A stretch of 64,000 nt of DNA from Ephydatia muelleri (GCA_013339895.1 JABACO010000015.1:1696229-1760228); one strand, 5' to 3'; counted from the first letter of the stretch, positions 1 to 12,348 are shown. Numbers and translations are program-made. The notes: generated by a model not told the origin, from the letters alone.

Positions 1-1
1 C

Positions 2-3000
2 CCTACTACTATTGCAACTGTAGTCACAGTGGTGTCCCCTGTCGTGGATTGCGTGCCAAATGAAGCAGGCTCCACCAGCAGCCCTCCTGACTCGCCTAAG
101 CTTGTCATTGCCTCTCCCGACCCCATGTCCCCCCCTGCCACCCAAGATGTCTTCGTCTTCCCCGAGTGCAATGATACTTTCACTTTTTCTGCAGTGTCAC
201 TTGCGCACATCAAACCGACGAGTGTGATTGGGTTGGAGGCATTGCATAGTGAAACTAAACAGCCCAGTAACTCGAGCCACCCTGAAAGGCAACAAAGTGA
301 AAAGAAAAGCAATAGCATATCCTCTTCTGAGAAGCAGCATGTAGAAGATAAGCATAGTCCTCTTGGAGAACAGCAAATTGAAAATAAGTGCAGTGGGATA
401 TCTCTTCCAGAACGGCAGCTGGTGGAAAATAAACAAAGTGGACTTACTCTTCTTGAGAAACAACATCCTGAGGTTAATCGGCTGCCCAATGAAAACATTT
501 CCGAGAAAGTCAAAACGCAATCTGAACCTAAGCATTGCAGCATCACCGTTTTTGAGAAACCACAACCTGAAGCGAAGCACTGTGGTGTCACACCACCTGA
601 GAGACCCACTTCCCTGTTTAGCGTGGCAGTTACTGTGGCAAGCAAGCCATCTCAAACCGAGCAAGTCAACAAGCAGACAAGCAAGCAAGTACCAGCAAAC
701 ATGGCAGTGGATGCTATCTCTGGCGGGGAAGGGTCCGTAGTGAACGTCTCCCTCCCTGTAACAGCCACCACTACCCTCCTCGGACCGGTCAGGTCTGAGG
801 CTCAGGCAAGAGTTCCTTCTGCAAGCAGGCTGATCCCAGCTGAGCCGGGCTTGGGGGTCATGGGGCAAAAGACTTCGGTAATCAGTGTGGGCGCAAAATC
901 GAATGGCGCTGGTACACCGTCGTCCTTGCTGTCACCTTCACCATTGGCAGTGGTCACAACAAGCACCTCTGCCATCTGCAGTGCTGTACAGAGCATTTCG
1001 TCGTCGCCAATGCTGGCTTCGACCCTGGGCTCCACCCCCACCACAACGGGGCCCCCACCTCCTCCCCCCATCCCCAGAGAATCCCCCCTCTTGGCGATGA
1101 TGGCGTCGCGTAATGCAGCAGCAGCGGCTGCAGCCGAGTCCAACTCCTCTGCCCATCCCTTGTCCACCGGGGGACAGGGGCCGAAATCTCTCTCCGCGAC
1201 TCCCAGTCCTCTTCTGGGCTCCCCCTCTGTCCACAGGCTGCCCAAGGAATCTGACGATGTCATAATCACGGGTGAATCGAAGAAGAGGTTGGATTCCAGG
1301 AAGGGGTTACATTCGGAGATGGAGCACTCCAAGGTCCCCTCTCTGCAAGTAGGAGATGGGCCACACCCTTCAGTTGACATTCTGCACAACCACCATCATC
1401 ATCACCATCATCACCAACACCGTGGAGTGAGCACCCAGGCCCATTCCATGACCCTTCCAGTGACCCCTCCCACCATCGACAGGGTCAAAGTCGTAGGGGT
1501 GGAAAAGCAGCATGGTGTGGGATGGGAGGTGCAGCAGGACACACGTCCCCCGATCCCTTCCCCTTACCTGAGGCACATTGCTCCCAGCGTACCCCCCACC
1601 GCCTCTGTCACCACTCCTACCATGGCCACCCAGTTCATCCCCATAACCTACATGACCACAGACCCTGTGCAGCTTGGGTTCTCAATGCAGCAGCAACAAC
1701 AACAACAACAAGACTGTCTGCTGGGGCATCTGATCACGGCAAAGGCACCTCTGCCTACCCACTCTGCAGGGAAATACAAAGTAAGTGTACCCTAACCGTC
1801 AACATAGTCTAAAATTGTTCTTCAAATTCATATCCTTTCCTCCCCCCCCCCATCTACTTTTTTTTTTTCCCTCTTCCTTTGGGATTTGCTCCCAGGAGAT
1901 GCTTCCCGGTCCTATCGCGCAATCACCCATGCTTCGCCAACCACATCATTCAACCTTGTCCCCAGGCCTTACATCCATCGCAACCCCTTTGATGGTGGAG
2001 AACACCACTTACCTCACCAGCCACGCCCACCAGCAGGGGTTCCCCCACTCTAGCCAAATGTTGAAGGAGAAGTGTTCCCCTCCTCCATATTCCAGCTTCC
2101 AGTACTCCCACCTCCATACTCCCACCTCCTCCCCCCTCTCAACAACAGCAGCAGCACAGACGCAGCTTCCTGTCTCTGGGTTGTCCTCCAAGCAGCAGGT
2201 GTACCTAGCATCCGTAAAGCAGCAGCAGACACCCTTGGCCCCATCCCCGTACGGCCCTTATCCTTCAACGTCATCGAAGGACCACTACATCGTTGTCTCG
2301 CATCCTCTCCCCTCCATGCTCCCGGCGGCCTACATCCCTGCTCCATCTGATGCCGCACACAACAAGCAGTCCAGCTTGTCTGCTTCGCCCTACATGCAGT
2401 CTGCTGGTCCCCAGACCATCGGAACAAGCACTCAGATCCAAGGCCCTCCCACACTGCCGCCTCCTTACCAGCCGAAAGAACTTGTGCCCTTGTCGCATCC
2501 ACAGGATAGCACGGGTCAGGTGATCTTTACCAACTCCAGACCCCACATGAGCGTGAGTCCTTGTCCACCTGGGAGTCATGCCTGCTCCTCTTCTTCACCA
2601 TGGCACCAGCAGGTAGGCGAGATGAACGACGCTGCCACTGTCACGGCCAACAAGCCGTTTGCTGTTGTTTCGGCTCAACCATCGAAAGGACCAACCAGTG
2701 ACAAGGTATCGCCCGTCTCCTGTGAAGTCAATGAGAAAGGTACTTCTCCGATAAATGTGCCGGCTTTGTCCCTTCCTGGATCTTCAAAGGCACAGCAGAC
2801 GCATAGGTTGACTGATAGTGGGGATGGTACCACTCAACGCTTCTCACCTTTCAAGAGCGACAAAGCCAACAACATCAACACCAAATGCACTACAAACACA
2901 AGTACAGCGTCCACCACAGGCAGTGGTAGCCATGCGGGGAGTGAACGGTCTGACGATACTCTCAGAGCCATCACCAAGAACATCCAGGATGCCTTTGTCG

Positions 3001-4027
3001 AATCCAACGAGAAGAAGCTAATGGCGGCCTTTGAAGATGCGTGGAAGAAGTTCCAGGCCAATGGGAAGAAGTACGAGCGTGTTGCGCAGCATGTTAGGAA
3101 GCAAGCGTCATCCATCATCAGCGAAGAGACCCAAAAGATCTCCAAGGTCAAACTGGCACCCAAGCCCGGTCAACATCCACGTAACTCCAGCCCAGTTGTC
3201 CAACCAGCTGTCAGCACGGGTCAGGGACAGGTGCCAGCTGTACCTGTGAGCACAGCCCTGCTGGCAGCTGGGATGGGCCACCACCACCCCATCGCCACCA
3301 CCCCCAGCGTAGGCCTAGTCGCCGCTTCTGCCACCAGCACAGGTCTGGTTGGTGCACCTGCCACTTTCATATCGTCGCCCTCACCATATTACGTAGTGTA
3401 TGCATCCCAGCCACCATCACACATGCACGTAGCTCTGCCTCCAACCCCGCCGGACCTGCAGGCCCAACAGCAGCAGCAGAAGCAACAACCAGCATTCGTT
3501 CAGCCGCAACCCGCTTCAGGTTCAGAGTACGCATTGTATGCTGCCATGCCGCATTCGCAGGCAAAGACGATGGTGCAAACCGCCGGTGTTTATTTCCCCT
3601 CTTCGTTGAGCCCTGCACACATATCTGGCATTGGTGGTGTGCAGCATTCTCAGCGTGTTGGCAATCCTATGCCACAGACCATTTCAAAGTCAACTGAACA
3701 GTTGATTCCAGTTCACAGTCCATCTCTGGCTTCAGTTCCGATTCCTACAAAGCAGGCGTCGAATCAAGTCATGGGCCATCGGATGAAACCTCGACTGAAC
3801 TCTGCTACGTCTCAGAAATCAAAGTCAAAGAGTGTTCGCATTTGCTCACGCTGTGGAAATGAGGCAACGTACCTTTGCTCAGGGTGTCAGCAAGAGTGGT
3901 ACTGTGGAAGAGACTGCCAGGTATAGCCAGGGTTCCTAATGTGCTGTAACCTTTTGAATTGACTTTGTTTTATTTTGTTTTTCAGCTGAAATCCTGGGAC
4001 TCGCATAGTGAAAACTGCAAGGCTTAG
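2..4027 (+). CDS. MYND zinc-finger protein with long low-complexity region (5' partial)
   Basis: The reading frame is open from the left edge, so the start lies upstream. Three exons fit: 2-1780 (AAA then GTAAGT), 1896-3920 and 3986-4027, ending in TAG. The first junction is phase 0 and the second also keeps frame. The last two exons assemble a C-terminal MYND finger: Cys pairs CSRC, CSGC, YCGRDC, then W, H and C in SWDSHSENC. MYND fingers bind proline-rich peptides and usually recruit nuclear corepressors. Upstream is about 1250 residues rich in Ser, Pro and Thr, with a PPPPPP run, an Ala run, a His run near 1390-1420 and a Gln run near 1686-1710. One predicted helical stretch (DDTLRAITKNIQDAF onward, about 2953-3140) is the only other part that looks folded. 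I cannot assign a vertebrate orthologue; DEAF1/RUNX1T1-type regulators share the finger only. Confidence 0.85.
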
Positions 4028-4284
4028 AAGGAGAATAGCAGCTGACGCAATGATACCCACATAAACTATGCACAACGTTCACTTTTCGTTTGATCTTTGT
4101 GTGCACTTTCAATGTTGTTGTAATCATAATTTATTCACAATTGTGCATGTAAATTTATATGAAACGATCAGTAATCACCGGGGCGGGAACTATGTATATC
4201 GTTTTGGCTATATCAAAGTGCGCATTGGCCATAACACAGCCGAATCCATCTTGAGGGTTTTTCCCTCTTCGTCTTATTTATAAA
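4028..4284. other. 3' flank of the MYND gene
   Basis: AT-rich sequence after the stop codon. No clear AATAAA was seen and no coding potential. It presumably holds the 3' UTR. Confidence 0.4.
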
Positions 4285-4440
4285 TAGCACATATGCGTGC
4301 AGTACTACGCAGCAGCGCAAAGGCTGTGGTATACAACGCACGTATACATATGGTGACCAACGCGAGGTGGTCACCATGTATACGTACGTTGTATAGCGCA
4401 GCCTTTGCACTGCTGCGTAGTACTGCACGCATATGTGCCA
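4285..4440. mobile_element. Near-perfect hairpin miniature element
   Basis: The 156 bases fold almost completely on themselves. The left arm begins GCACATATGCGTGCAGTAC and the right arm ends in its complement GTACTGCACGCATATGTGC. The centre is GGTGACCA and TGGTCACC around an 8-base loop. There are scattered mismatches. It has no coding capacity. A foldback or MITE-type element is the simplest reading; a hairpin RNA precursor is possible but unsupported. Confidence 0.75.
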
Positions 4441-4480
4441 TTTCCGGGTAGTAAATATAACTGCTCAACTATTCTTATAC

Positions 4481-5287
4481 CCGACAACCCTTAATTGAAC
4501 GACCCTCAACCCAACAATGCATGTCTGCCAGCATATCTAATGTAATGCAGTTCAACTTTTGGAATGAGCATACGTGCAGATTTTTTATAACTTGCATGCT
4601 ATTGAAACTTGGAGCGTGCATGAATCACCGTGTTTGGCATGTGTGTGGTTGGGAAGTCTATACTGTCTGGTAATTACACGACTGCTGTGTAAGCACTGCC
4701 TCACGTCAATGGGGGAGGTATAAAACCTCCACTCAACCCCGCCCTAGCCCGCTCAATGCATACATGTAGAGAGGCCGCGAGAAACAGCTAAACAACAGTC
4801 ACATAACGTGCGGCTCTGCGCATTAGCCTAAATGCGAGAAGGCCGATTAGGCCATCGCAACGGAGTAATGTGGCGAGCGCAGTGGCCTTGAACACTTACA
4901 TGGCTCTTTGAACACCGCGTATATTACTGCCTTAGCAAACGCATTTATTACGTCATGGCACAGTGACATCTTATTAGCCGCCCACCCTTGACGTGAGGCA
5001 TGCAGTGCTTACACAGCAGTCGTGTAATTACCAGACAGTTTAGACTTCCCAACCACGCACATGCCAAACACGGTGATTCAGACACGCTCCAAGTTTCAAT
5101 AGGTATGTTATATGTGCATGGAAGGAGGGGCCGAGTTCTATTGCATACATGCGTAAATATCTGCACGCACGCTCATTCCAAAGATTGAACTGCATTATGT
5201 TAGATATGCTGCGGTTTTCTGGCAGTCACATGCGTTGTTGGGTTGTGGTAGCGAGGGTCGTTCAGTTATGGGTTAAGGGAGTTGCGT
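4481..5287. mobile_element. Foldback DNA element with about 230-base inverted arms
   Basis: The sequence from about 4485 to 4712 (for example AACGACCCTC, CAGCATATCTAATGTAATG, GCACTGCCTCACGTCAA) recurs in reverse complement from about 4984 to 5283. The arms are diverged by small indels. The 270-base centre has no ORF of note. It is likely a non-autonomous DNA transposon; I could not fix a target-site duplication. Confidence 0.7.
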
Positions 5288-5884
5288 TATATTGATGTAA
5301 AGACACTACTGACAGCTGTAGTAATATATGGTGATGGCTTTTTGCCTTTTTTTTTTAGGTAATGTCACTGAGTGGGACTAAAACTATACATATCTCTAGC
5401 GAGGTGTCCCGGAACATCATTACTAGCTCTGGCCAACATGCTAGCTGTGATGCATTCTTGCCGTAACACGAAGCCCTTAGACTACTCTTTCGCGTTCCCG
5501 GGAACACTATTAATTTAATTCTTGCGAAAGAGTTAATTTTCGGCCCAGCCAGTACCATAGATATTATAGTTACAATATCTATGCCAGTACTAAATACATG
5601 GCCGTACCAGCCGCCTGCCCGTACCAGCCGCCTGCCGGTCATGGCCGACGATGAGGAAACGCATCATCATCCTGCGAATGAAGTGCTACCTACTTTACTC
5701 TACCCCTTGCAATGAAGTAGGGTGTAGGAATGACTATGCGTGGGCGTGATTATTTGCTAAGTTTTCCCGCGGAAGCTGCCATTTCCGTATTACTGTGAAA
5801 TACCAATATTGAAGGTGGGCGTAGCACGTTATGGTGATATGGCCATGTAGGATTGAGGAAATCAAGGATGTAAGATACAGGCTG

Positions 5885-5915
<31 letters not shown>

Positions 5916-5923
5916 CCGGTTTT
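5288..5923. other. Non-coding spacer
   Basis: No gene seen. It holds a short tandem copy of GCCCGTACCAGCCGCCT near 5600-5640, a small inverted pair around 5558-5584 (CATAGATATT and AATATCTATG) and a poly-T tract at about 5884-5912. Confidence 0.5.
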
Positions 5924-6341
5924 AAGAAAAACGTGCCCAAATTCTGGGGGTTGTAGGATTAAAACAATTCCCTCGTTTGTGTTTATTTTTAAAAGCATAT
6001 ACGTCACATGAAAGCCCATGCACTCATTTGGAACATTGTGGGCTGCAACACAATATTGCACCACAGCTGCATGCTGTACAAAAGCCACTTTGTTTTCTAA
6101 ATCGTTAACGTTTTTGTAGTCAACAACACAATGTTCAGAGGAAATGTTTTTGCTTGTCAAATTCGTGGGGTTGTTTACAAAGAACGTTTTCCTGCAACGC
6201 GGAAACGCTTATTCCACAGTATACCGCAACGATTGGCTTACCCCGTGAGAGTTAATGATCATTCGTCTAAAGGATAGTTATCTGTGCAGTTGCAACGCGC
6301 ATCAAAGTTTTTCACTTCTAGTAAACGACTGGCGGTGCACT

Positions 6342-6385
<44 letters not shown>

Positions 6386-7085
6386 GGGGTGCTAATGTTA
6401 TATCGTGTAGGCTATGAAAAGTTTGTAAGAATTTCGCTTCATAGTTTATGCATTTAGTGCTTAGAAAACACGTTTCCAGAAGGCTTACTAATAAGAGTAA
6501 TTGAATACACGATGACTTTGTTCATTGAAAAGGGAACCGTATATAAGAGTGCTTGTCAATCTGCATGGTGTCTGCCATGATTGTTGCAGCTGTAGAAACG
6601 CATGGTTATCTCCTAAGCAGAGAGCGCACGGCACCAGTCAATCCCGCGAATCCCCTGTCGTACGGCTAATGTGTCGCAAAACTTTGTACAGACAGAACAT
6701 GCATGGGATGAAGGCATGGTAGGTCTGTGCGTGATACGTCATCGGATACCGAAGGATAAGAAAAACGTGCCCAATTCTGGGGGTTGTAGAATTAAAACAA
6801 TTCCCTCGTTTTGTGTTTATTTTTAAAAGCATAATTATACATCACATGAAAGCCCATGTACTTATTTGGAACATTAACTCTTCTGTGGGCAGGAGCACAA
6901 TATTGCACCACAGCTGCTGTACAAAAGCCACTTTGTTTTCTAAATCGTAACGCGGAAACGCTTATTCCACAGTATACCGCAACGCCCGTGAGAGTTAATG
7001 ATCATTCGTCTAAAGGATAGTTATCTGTGCAGTTGCAACGTGCATCAAAGTTTTTCACTTCTAGTAAACGACTGGCGGTGCACTT

Positions 7086-7116
<31 letters not shown>

Positions 7117-7475
7117 GGGCTAATGTTATATAGCATATAGGCTATGAAAAGTTTGTAAGAATTTCGCTTTTAGGCATTTAGTGCTTAGAAAACACGTTTC
7201 CAGAAGGCTTACTAATAAGAGTAATTGCATGAATACACGATGACTTTGTTCATTGAAAAGGGAACCGTAAGAGTGCTTGTCAGTCTGGTGTCTGCCACGA
7301 TTGTTGCAGCTGTAGAAACGCATGGTTACCTCCTAAACAGAGAGCGCACGGCACCAGTCAATCCCGCGAATCCCCTGTCGTACGGCTAATGTGTCGCAAA
7401 ACTTTGTACAGACAGAGCATGCATGCATGCATGGGATGAAGGCATGGTAGGTCTGTGCATGACATGTCATCGAAG
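5924..7475. repeat. Two-copy direct tandem duplication
   Basis: Unit 1 (about 5924-6757) and unit 2 (about 6758-7475) both run from AAGAAAAACGTGCCC through AAAGCCACTTTGTTTTC, GGATAGTTATCTGTGCAG, a T-run followed by a G-run, and AACTTTGTACAGACAGA to the same CGAAGGATA junction. Unit 2 lacks about 90 bases corresponding to 6110-6195 and has a different G-tract length (41 versus 29 or so). No protein-coding signal. Confidence 0.8.
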
Positions 7476-7602
7476 GATACCCTGGGGGGGGGGGGGGGGG
7501 GGGGTTGAGATTATTTCATTATCAATATGGTCTTAGTAATGGTAAAAATCGATAGTGAATATCCATCTCAACCCCCCCCCCCCCCCCCCCCCCCCCCGTA
7601 TC
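7465..7602. mobile_element. Miniature element with poly-G/poly-C ends
   Basis: GGATACCCTG, a G-run and TTGAGAT on the left face ATCTCAA, a C-run and GTATCC on the right. The interior is about 60 bases and AT-rich. The inverted homopolymer tails would make one strand G-rich and able to pair with the other end. Confidence 0.6.
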
Positions 7603-8092
7603 CGCCCCTTGGATATTTAGCACTGCTAGGACACTAGATGTGCTTTTATGGTTATTTCTAAGGCATGCACCATGATCATATTGCTATCCTTGTGCAAGGT
7701 ATTGAATTAGTATAATCATGCATTGCTTCAGTTGACACTCATTGTATATACCATTACTTGGTCGGGCTTACTAACCATTCAGCCAACAACTCGTATAATA
7801 ATAGACGTCTCATAGAAGAATACCTACAGTACAGTTGCTGGACGGAAGCTCGCTCTTTAAGAGTCCCACTGCGTTGCCTATGAACTCATCAAAAACGAAA
7901 CTTTGGTGGCGTGCTATACTATGCATGCAAATCAATAATCCTTGCTGACACAGGTACCGAGAATGTGCATGGCCATCAGAGTGTCAATAAAAGTAAATGT
8001 TTGCTTTAGTGGAAGAATGCAGCATGCTTTCTACCTTAGGAAACGATTTTAGTAACGATAACTGCGTGATGTCTTTCACTTGCACGTGTACC
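7603..8092. other. Non-coding spacer
   Basis: No gene, RNA or repeat recognised. Confidence 0.4.
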
Positions 8093-8608
8093 TGGATGCG
8101 TAACCATTGGCCGGTTACGTAACCGGACGGCCTATTTCATAACAGGACAGCCCGTTTCGTGACCGCAGATAATAGCACGTGTCATAGAATTTGTACATTT
8201 CCGCAAGATGCTCCAGGGTCACGAAGTGGCGTCATCAGTGAAGCGTGTGGAAAAAAGGTATCTGAAGTGAAATTCTGATAAAGATAAACATTTTCGTCAC
8301 CTGGTCAAGCCAGAGATAATAATCTCTATATTACTCTGGTCAAGCACATTGGATTAGAAGCAGGCATTCGAGATGCGCAAGTTGCGGCGTCAAGGAAGTA
8401 TGTTATTTGTCTTTGATGCTTTAATTGTGCAACCAATATATACAACAAATCAAAACAGCTAGCTGGCTATACATCGTTTGTAAAAAATTTTTTTACATTA
8501 GGCACCTTCGTGCAGTCACAAAATGATAGAAAAATGATGATTTGTATCTTCGTGGCATTCACGGCGACCGTAGTTAGCTTCATTTAAACAGATGCGGTCG
8601 CCCGTTTT

Positions 8609-9501
8609 TTGATGCTCGAATGCTACCGAGTACACTGTTTTCCGGAGTGGTTTCAAACACATTTGACGGTGTCTGTAAACGTATTTAGGTACCCAATAAC
8701 ATATAGCACAAGTGAAACGTTCACAACTTACCTCCTTCTCGTACAACACACTCTCGCCTGGTACCCAGACCAAACGTTGTACCCATTATTTGCCGTTAAT
8801 TTATTTGCCGTTAGGTTAATTAAGTCTCTTCCTTGTTCTGCCAAACCTGTATGTGACAAATGCACCGCTGGAACCAACTGTACCAAATGCTGCTTGTGCC
8901 AAACTCGTTCGCGTGGTCGACCTAGAAAGGATACATTAGTTGCATCGGATTCCGAAACGGCAGCTAGGTCAAATCCGGAAAGGCTTAGCTCTCCATCATA
9001 ATACAGATGCTTCAGCGAGTTCTGTCTTGGAGGCAACGCCTGCTATAACAGATGAGTCCATCCAATATGCATCGCAAGCACACATTTTGAAGGTGATGGG
9101 GCTAATGGGTTGTGAGGACGAGTATGAAAGCAGGGTGCGAAGGCTCCCTCATATCGATGTCCGTAATCAGATAGAGTATGCGAGTGAGCTTGATGCTGCT
9201 AGTGTGCAACGAATTGAAAATGTGTTCTGAAGAGGCATCAAGGCCTGGGCACGAATGCTGCTGCCAGATCTATATCTGAAATGCAATAGTGATATCAAGA
9301 TCGCATTCAGCATTCAATCAGTTGCAGCCCCCATGGAAGAGCCCGCCGTTGCTGAAGAGGGCAATGAAGCCCCTCTCTTGCCTCTCCCTTCTTCCAGCAT
9401 CCTACGCAAATGCTCCTATCACCATCAGAGATGTGCTGAAGTGCAAGAAGCCTTACGCATCCATTGATGCAAGAACACTTCTTGTCTCTCAGTGGATGCA
9501 C
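8609..9501 (+). pseudogene. Cys-rich, AT-hook-bearing transposon ORF, decayed
   Basis: Forward-strand fragments show a Cys cluster (KPVCDKCTAGTNCTKCCLC) followed at once by an AT-hook-like RSRGRPRKD near 8840-8930. Acidic helical sequence follows in another frame (CEDEYESRVRRLPHID, IEYASELDAASVQRIENVF, KAWARMLLPD) near 9110-9270. The frames do not join without indels or introns. It lies just inside the left TIR of the 8093-12275 element, so it is probably that element's DNA-binding protein. The family is unknown to me. Confidence 0.45.
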
Positions 9502-10245
9502 ATGTACTGATACGTATCAATATGCAGTGCTTTACGAGCCATTAATTCACTTACTATGTTAAATACTTAGGTCTGGGGTCGAGACTAAACGCCCTAGCTA
9601 CTTAGTATAGCTGGTTCCAATGCTTCCGTACAAGTAAAGAGTCTAAAGTCATATGAAAGCTACGTCTTTTGTTGAGGTAAGAACGTTTGGACAGTTTTTT
9701 AACTTTAAAAAAGCCCAGAAAAAAGTGTACCCTTTTTCGGGACGGGTCTAACCGTTTCACTTCTAACGAATACTGCAAACGAGCGGAACAATGTACGAAG
9801 CTTATAATTGCGCTAAACATTGTGTAAAAGGTTGGGTTACTATGTACGCACAAACTTGCGACATTTAGCACTAGCTCGTCCAACTAATTTTCCAAAATGT
9901 GAGTTCAACAATAAAGGCCAAAAAAACATTCGATTTACATGGAACCGGTTGTTAAGGGATATTGGACATTTCTTGATCACTAGCAGCGACGGATCCAGGG
10001 GGGCACTCGGGGCACGTGCCCCCCATATATAAATTCATCGGGCCGCTTTTTATAATAATAGTTGCACGCTTGCAGTGCCTATTGATACACGTACACATGA
10101 ACGCTACTACTGTACTATATCCCGGGCCCGCGCGATCATAATTAACTGGTTGAAGCACAGTTACAAAAGGTATTGTAAAATTTGCCACATGTACCTTTCA
10201 TGAGAAATTTTAACGCTAGATATACTATAATTCACTGAGATACGC

Positions 10246-11910
10246 TTGAATGATACCAAACATGGGGAAATGTACCAAGAAGCTTGCAGTCTTGCTCATT
10301 CTGTTGAAATTAACCCATCAAAACCACGAATTTGTGGACATCAACAGCATCGCAGCAATGCTCACGATCAAGAGGATACTGTTGAAGGGTATAGGATTAA
10401 CATCACAATTCCATTTCTGGACCATTTGCTGTCTGAGTTTGAAAACAGGTAATCAATAATTACTTTGCATTTGTATAGCCAGATCTCTAAACGTAATACA
10501 CTTTTTTTTTAAATAATGGATTTAGTAATATGTTTCATTACATCGTTATATGCATGATTAAATTTAATTGCAGATTTTGTGAACTAAAACTGCAAGCATT
10601 AATAAAGGGCTTTACTATATTGCCCTCACTTGCTGCTGTAACAATCCCAAAGCATGATGATCTCAAATATTTTATGGATGATTTGCCATATCCGCAGTCA
10701 TTACCACAAGAGCTCGAACTTTGGCAGGTAAGTATAGTTTAATTTACATATACGTCACAATTTAAAACATAAGCACTATACAAATAACTAAAAGTCACAG
10801 CAGGTGTTTGGTGAGACACATCTGGCCAAAATTGCCCTGGCATTCTGCCTCATGAGGGTGAGGCTGCATGAGGCGACTGTAGATGTTTGCTCATTTAGAG
10901 GTCGACATAGATGCGTGGCTACCTTTTTGGATATGGATATGGTTAAAAGTACATTGATAGCTTCATTGCCCCATCCCCCAAACACTTCCACAACCAAAGG
11001 GATGCATGACCATCCTCTAAGGGAAATGCCTCATCATTTCTTGAGTGCTTGGCCTCTTCTCCCATCTCAGCTGCATGACCACAGGTTTGAGCCGCTTCTT
11101 GTATAAATTGCAAATTAAGCGGATTGATGACCTTTATGTCAAATGCAGCTGGGCGTGAGAGGGACCAGTTTGGCACTAGAATGTCTGCTGGTCTTGATTG
11201 GTCTTTAGGAAGAATGCCACTTCCTTTCTCAATTTGTGGGGAAAGGCATGCCTTGTGGCAAAAGTCAGCAATGCAGTCCCTGAGTTGGTTGTGTCTGGTT
11301 ATTACATTTCCCCCAGAGCGACAAGTGAGCATGTGCATGGTGTGCCCTCAGGTGTTAAAGGAAGGCCAAGCCACCATTTTAGAATGACCTGTGCTTCATC
11401 AGGCATCAACGCAAGACCTAACTTTGGTGAAGGCTGCACTTTAAGCCATGCATGGGCTTGAGGCGCCAGAGATAGCTTGCAATCTGGCCTTTGTCACTGT
11501 AGTTTAGTATTTGCAAATTGCAATGTTATAAATAAAATAAATCACGGCTTTTCTGGTCCACTACTAACGAAACCAATCGACCCAGTACAATCTTGTTGTC
11601 TCTACAAGCTTGTAGCAAGGTGCAGTTTCCCAATATTTATACAATCCTCCACATCATGGCAGTATGGCCCCTGACAAGTTGTGAAGCAGAGCGATCATTT
11701 AGTGCATGGTCTCAGAAGGTTAAAGAATTACATGAGATCGAACGATGAAAGAGGATCGTTTAAATGGCTTGGCTCTTATGATGGTCACCGTACCATCTCT
11801 GTGCCAGTCGAGAGCATGCATCATCGACACATTTGCGGCAAGGCATCCTCGAAGAATGCGATTGGAACTTATATTAGACGACAAATAGCACTATACCATA
11901 AATTATTGTT
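10246..11910 (+). pseudogene. hAT transposase (ZMYM/THAP0-like), broken
   Basis: Three pieces of a hAT transposase remain in order. First, NPSKPRICGHQQHRSN and NITIPFLDHLLSEFENR (10246-10449), ending at a GTAATC donor-like site. Second, FCELKLQALIKG to SLPQELELWQ (10573-10727), preceding GTAAGT. Third, the C-terminal dimerisation motif SCEAERSFSA (about 11680-11710) followed in shifted frames by LRRLKNYMRS and further C-terminal sequence. Frameshifts and stops break the last part, and a reverse-strand retroelement fragment occupies about 10790-11345. It cannot encode an active enzyme. Confidence 0.75.
10790..11345 (-). pseudogene. Retroelement C-terminal fragment inserted in the hAT gene
   Basis: On the reverse strand, MITRHN-like VITRHNQLRDCIADFC, then RPADILVPNW, PAAFDIKVINPL and, after a frameshift, EVFGGWGNEAINVL and MRQNARAILARC are readable. 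This block resembles the C-terminal part of reverse-transcriptase polyproteins common in marine invertebrate genomes; the precise family is from memory and uncertain. Its strand is opposite to the hAT gene, so it looks like a later insertion. Confidence 0.55.
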
Positions 11911-12348
11911 ATGAATGTTGTGTAGTTGATACATGTGCACGCCGTTTTGTTTTCATTACCATGCGTATACTAGTACCGTAAACATGTGCGTTTTATTATT
12001 ATTATTAAACAGCGCAAAACCCAACCGGTGAAAACAGCTTTTTCTAACGCGTTTCATGATTGGAATATAATAAAGTTGCAAAGCTTCTGGGGCTCCGCCC
12101 CGGACCCCGATGACCTTGGAACATCTTGCGGAAATGTACGCTGTACAAAAGCATCAAACACTTCCTTCTCACTCGAACTCATTTTGAAGCACAATTATGC
12201 TTGCCCAGTACCATCGGCCGGTTACGATACCGGCCGTCCGGTTACGCAACGGGTCAATGGTTATGCATCCGTGCGGAATGTATGTATAAGTGTAGAATTG
12301 CATGCTCTTCACAAATATACCTCTAAAGCGAACACTCCAATGTGTATA

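Larger units (their letters stand above)
9984..12108 (+). mobile_element. hAT-type DNA transposon remnant
   Basis: The left end carries CAGCGACGGATCCAGGGG followed by CACGTGCCCCCC, the end type common to hAT elements of marine animals. The right side retains GGGGCTCCGCCCCGGACCCC (about 12088-12107), typical subterminal sequence, but the terminal TIR itself is missing. The transposase remnant at 10246-11910 lies between. Confidence 0.6.
8093..12275. mobile_element. Long-TIR DNA element hosting nested insertions
   Basis: GGATGCGTAACCATTGGCCG at 8093 recurs inverted at the far end (GGTCAATGGTTATGCATCC near 12260). Inside these, GTACATTTCCGCAAGATG near 8192 faces CATCTTGCGGAAATGTAC near 12121. 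The TIRs are therefore at least 130 bases with indels and contain short GGTTACG repeats. The interior holds a Cys-rich ORF region (8609-9501) and a younger hAT insertion. The superfamily is not recognised. Confidence 0.6.
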
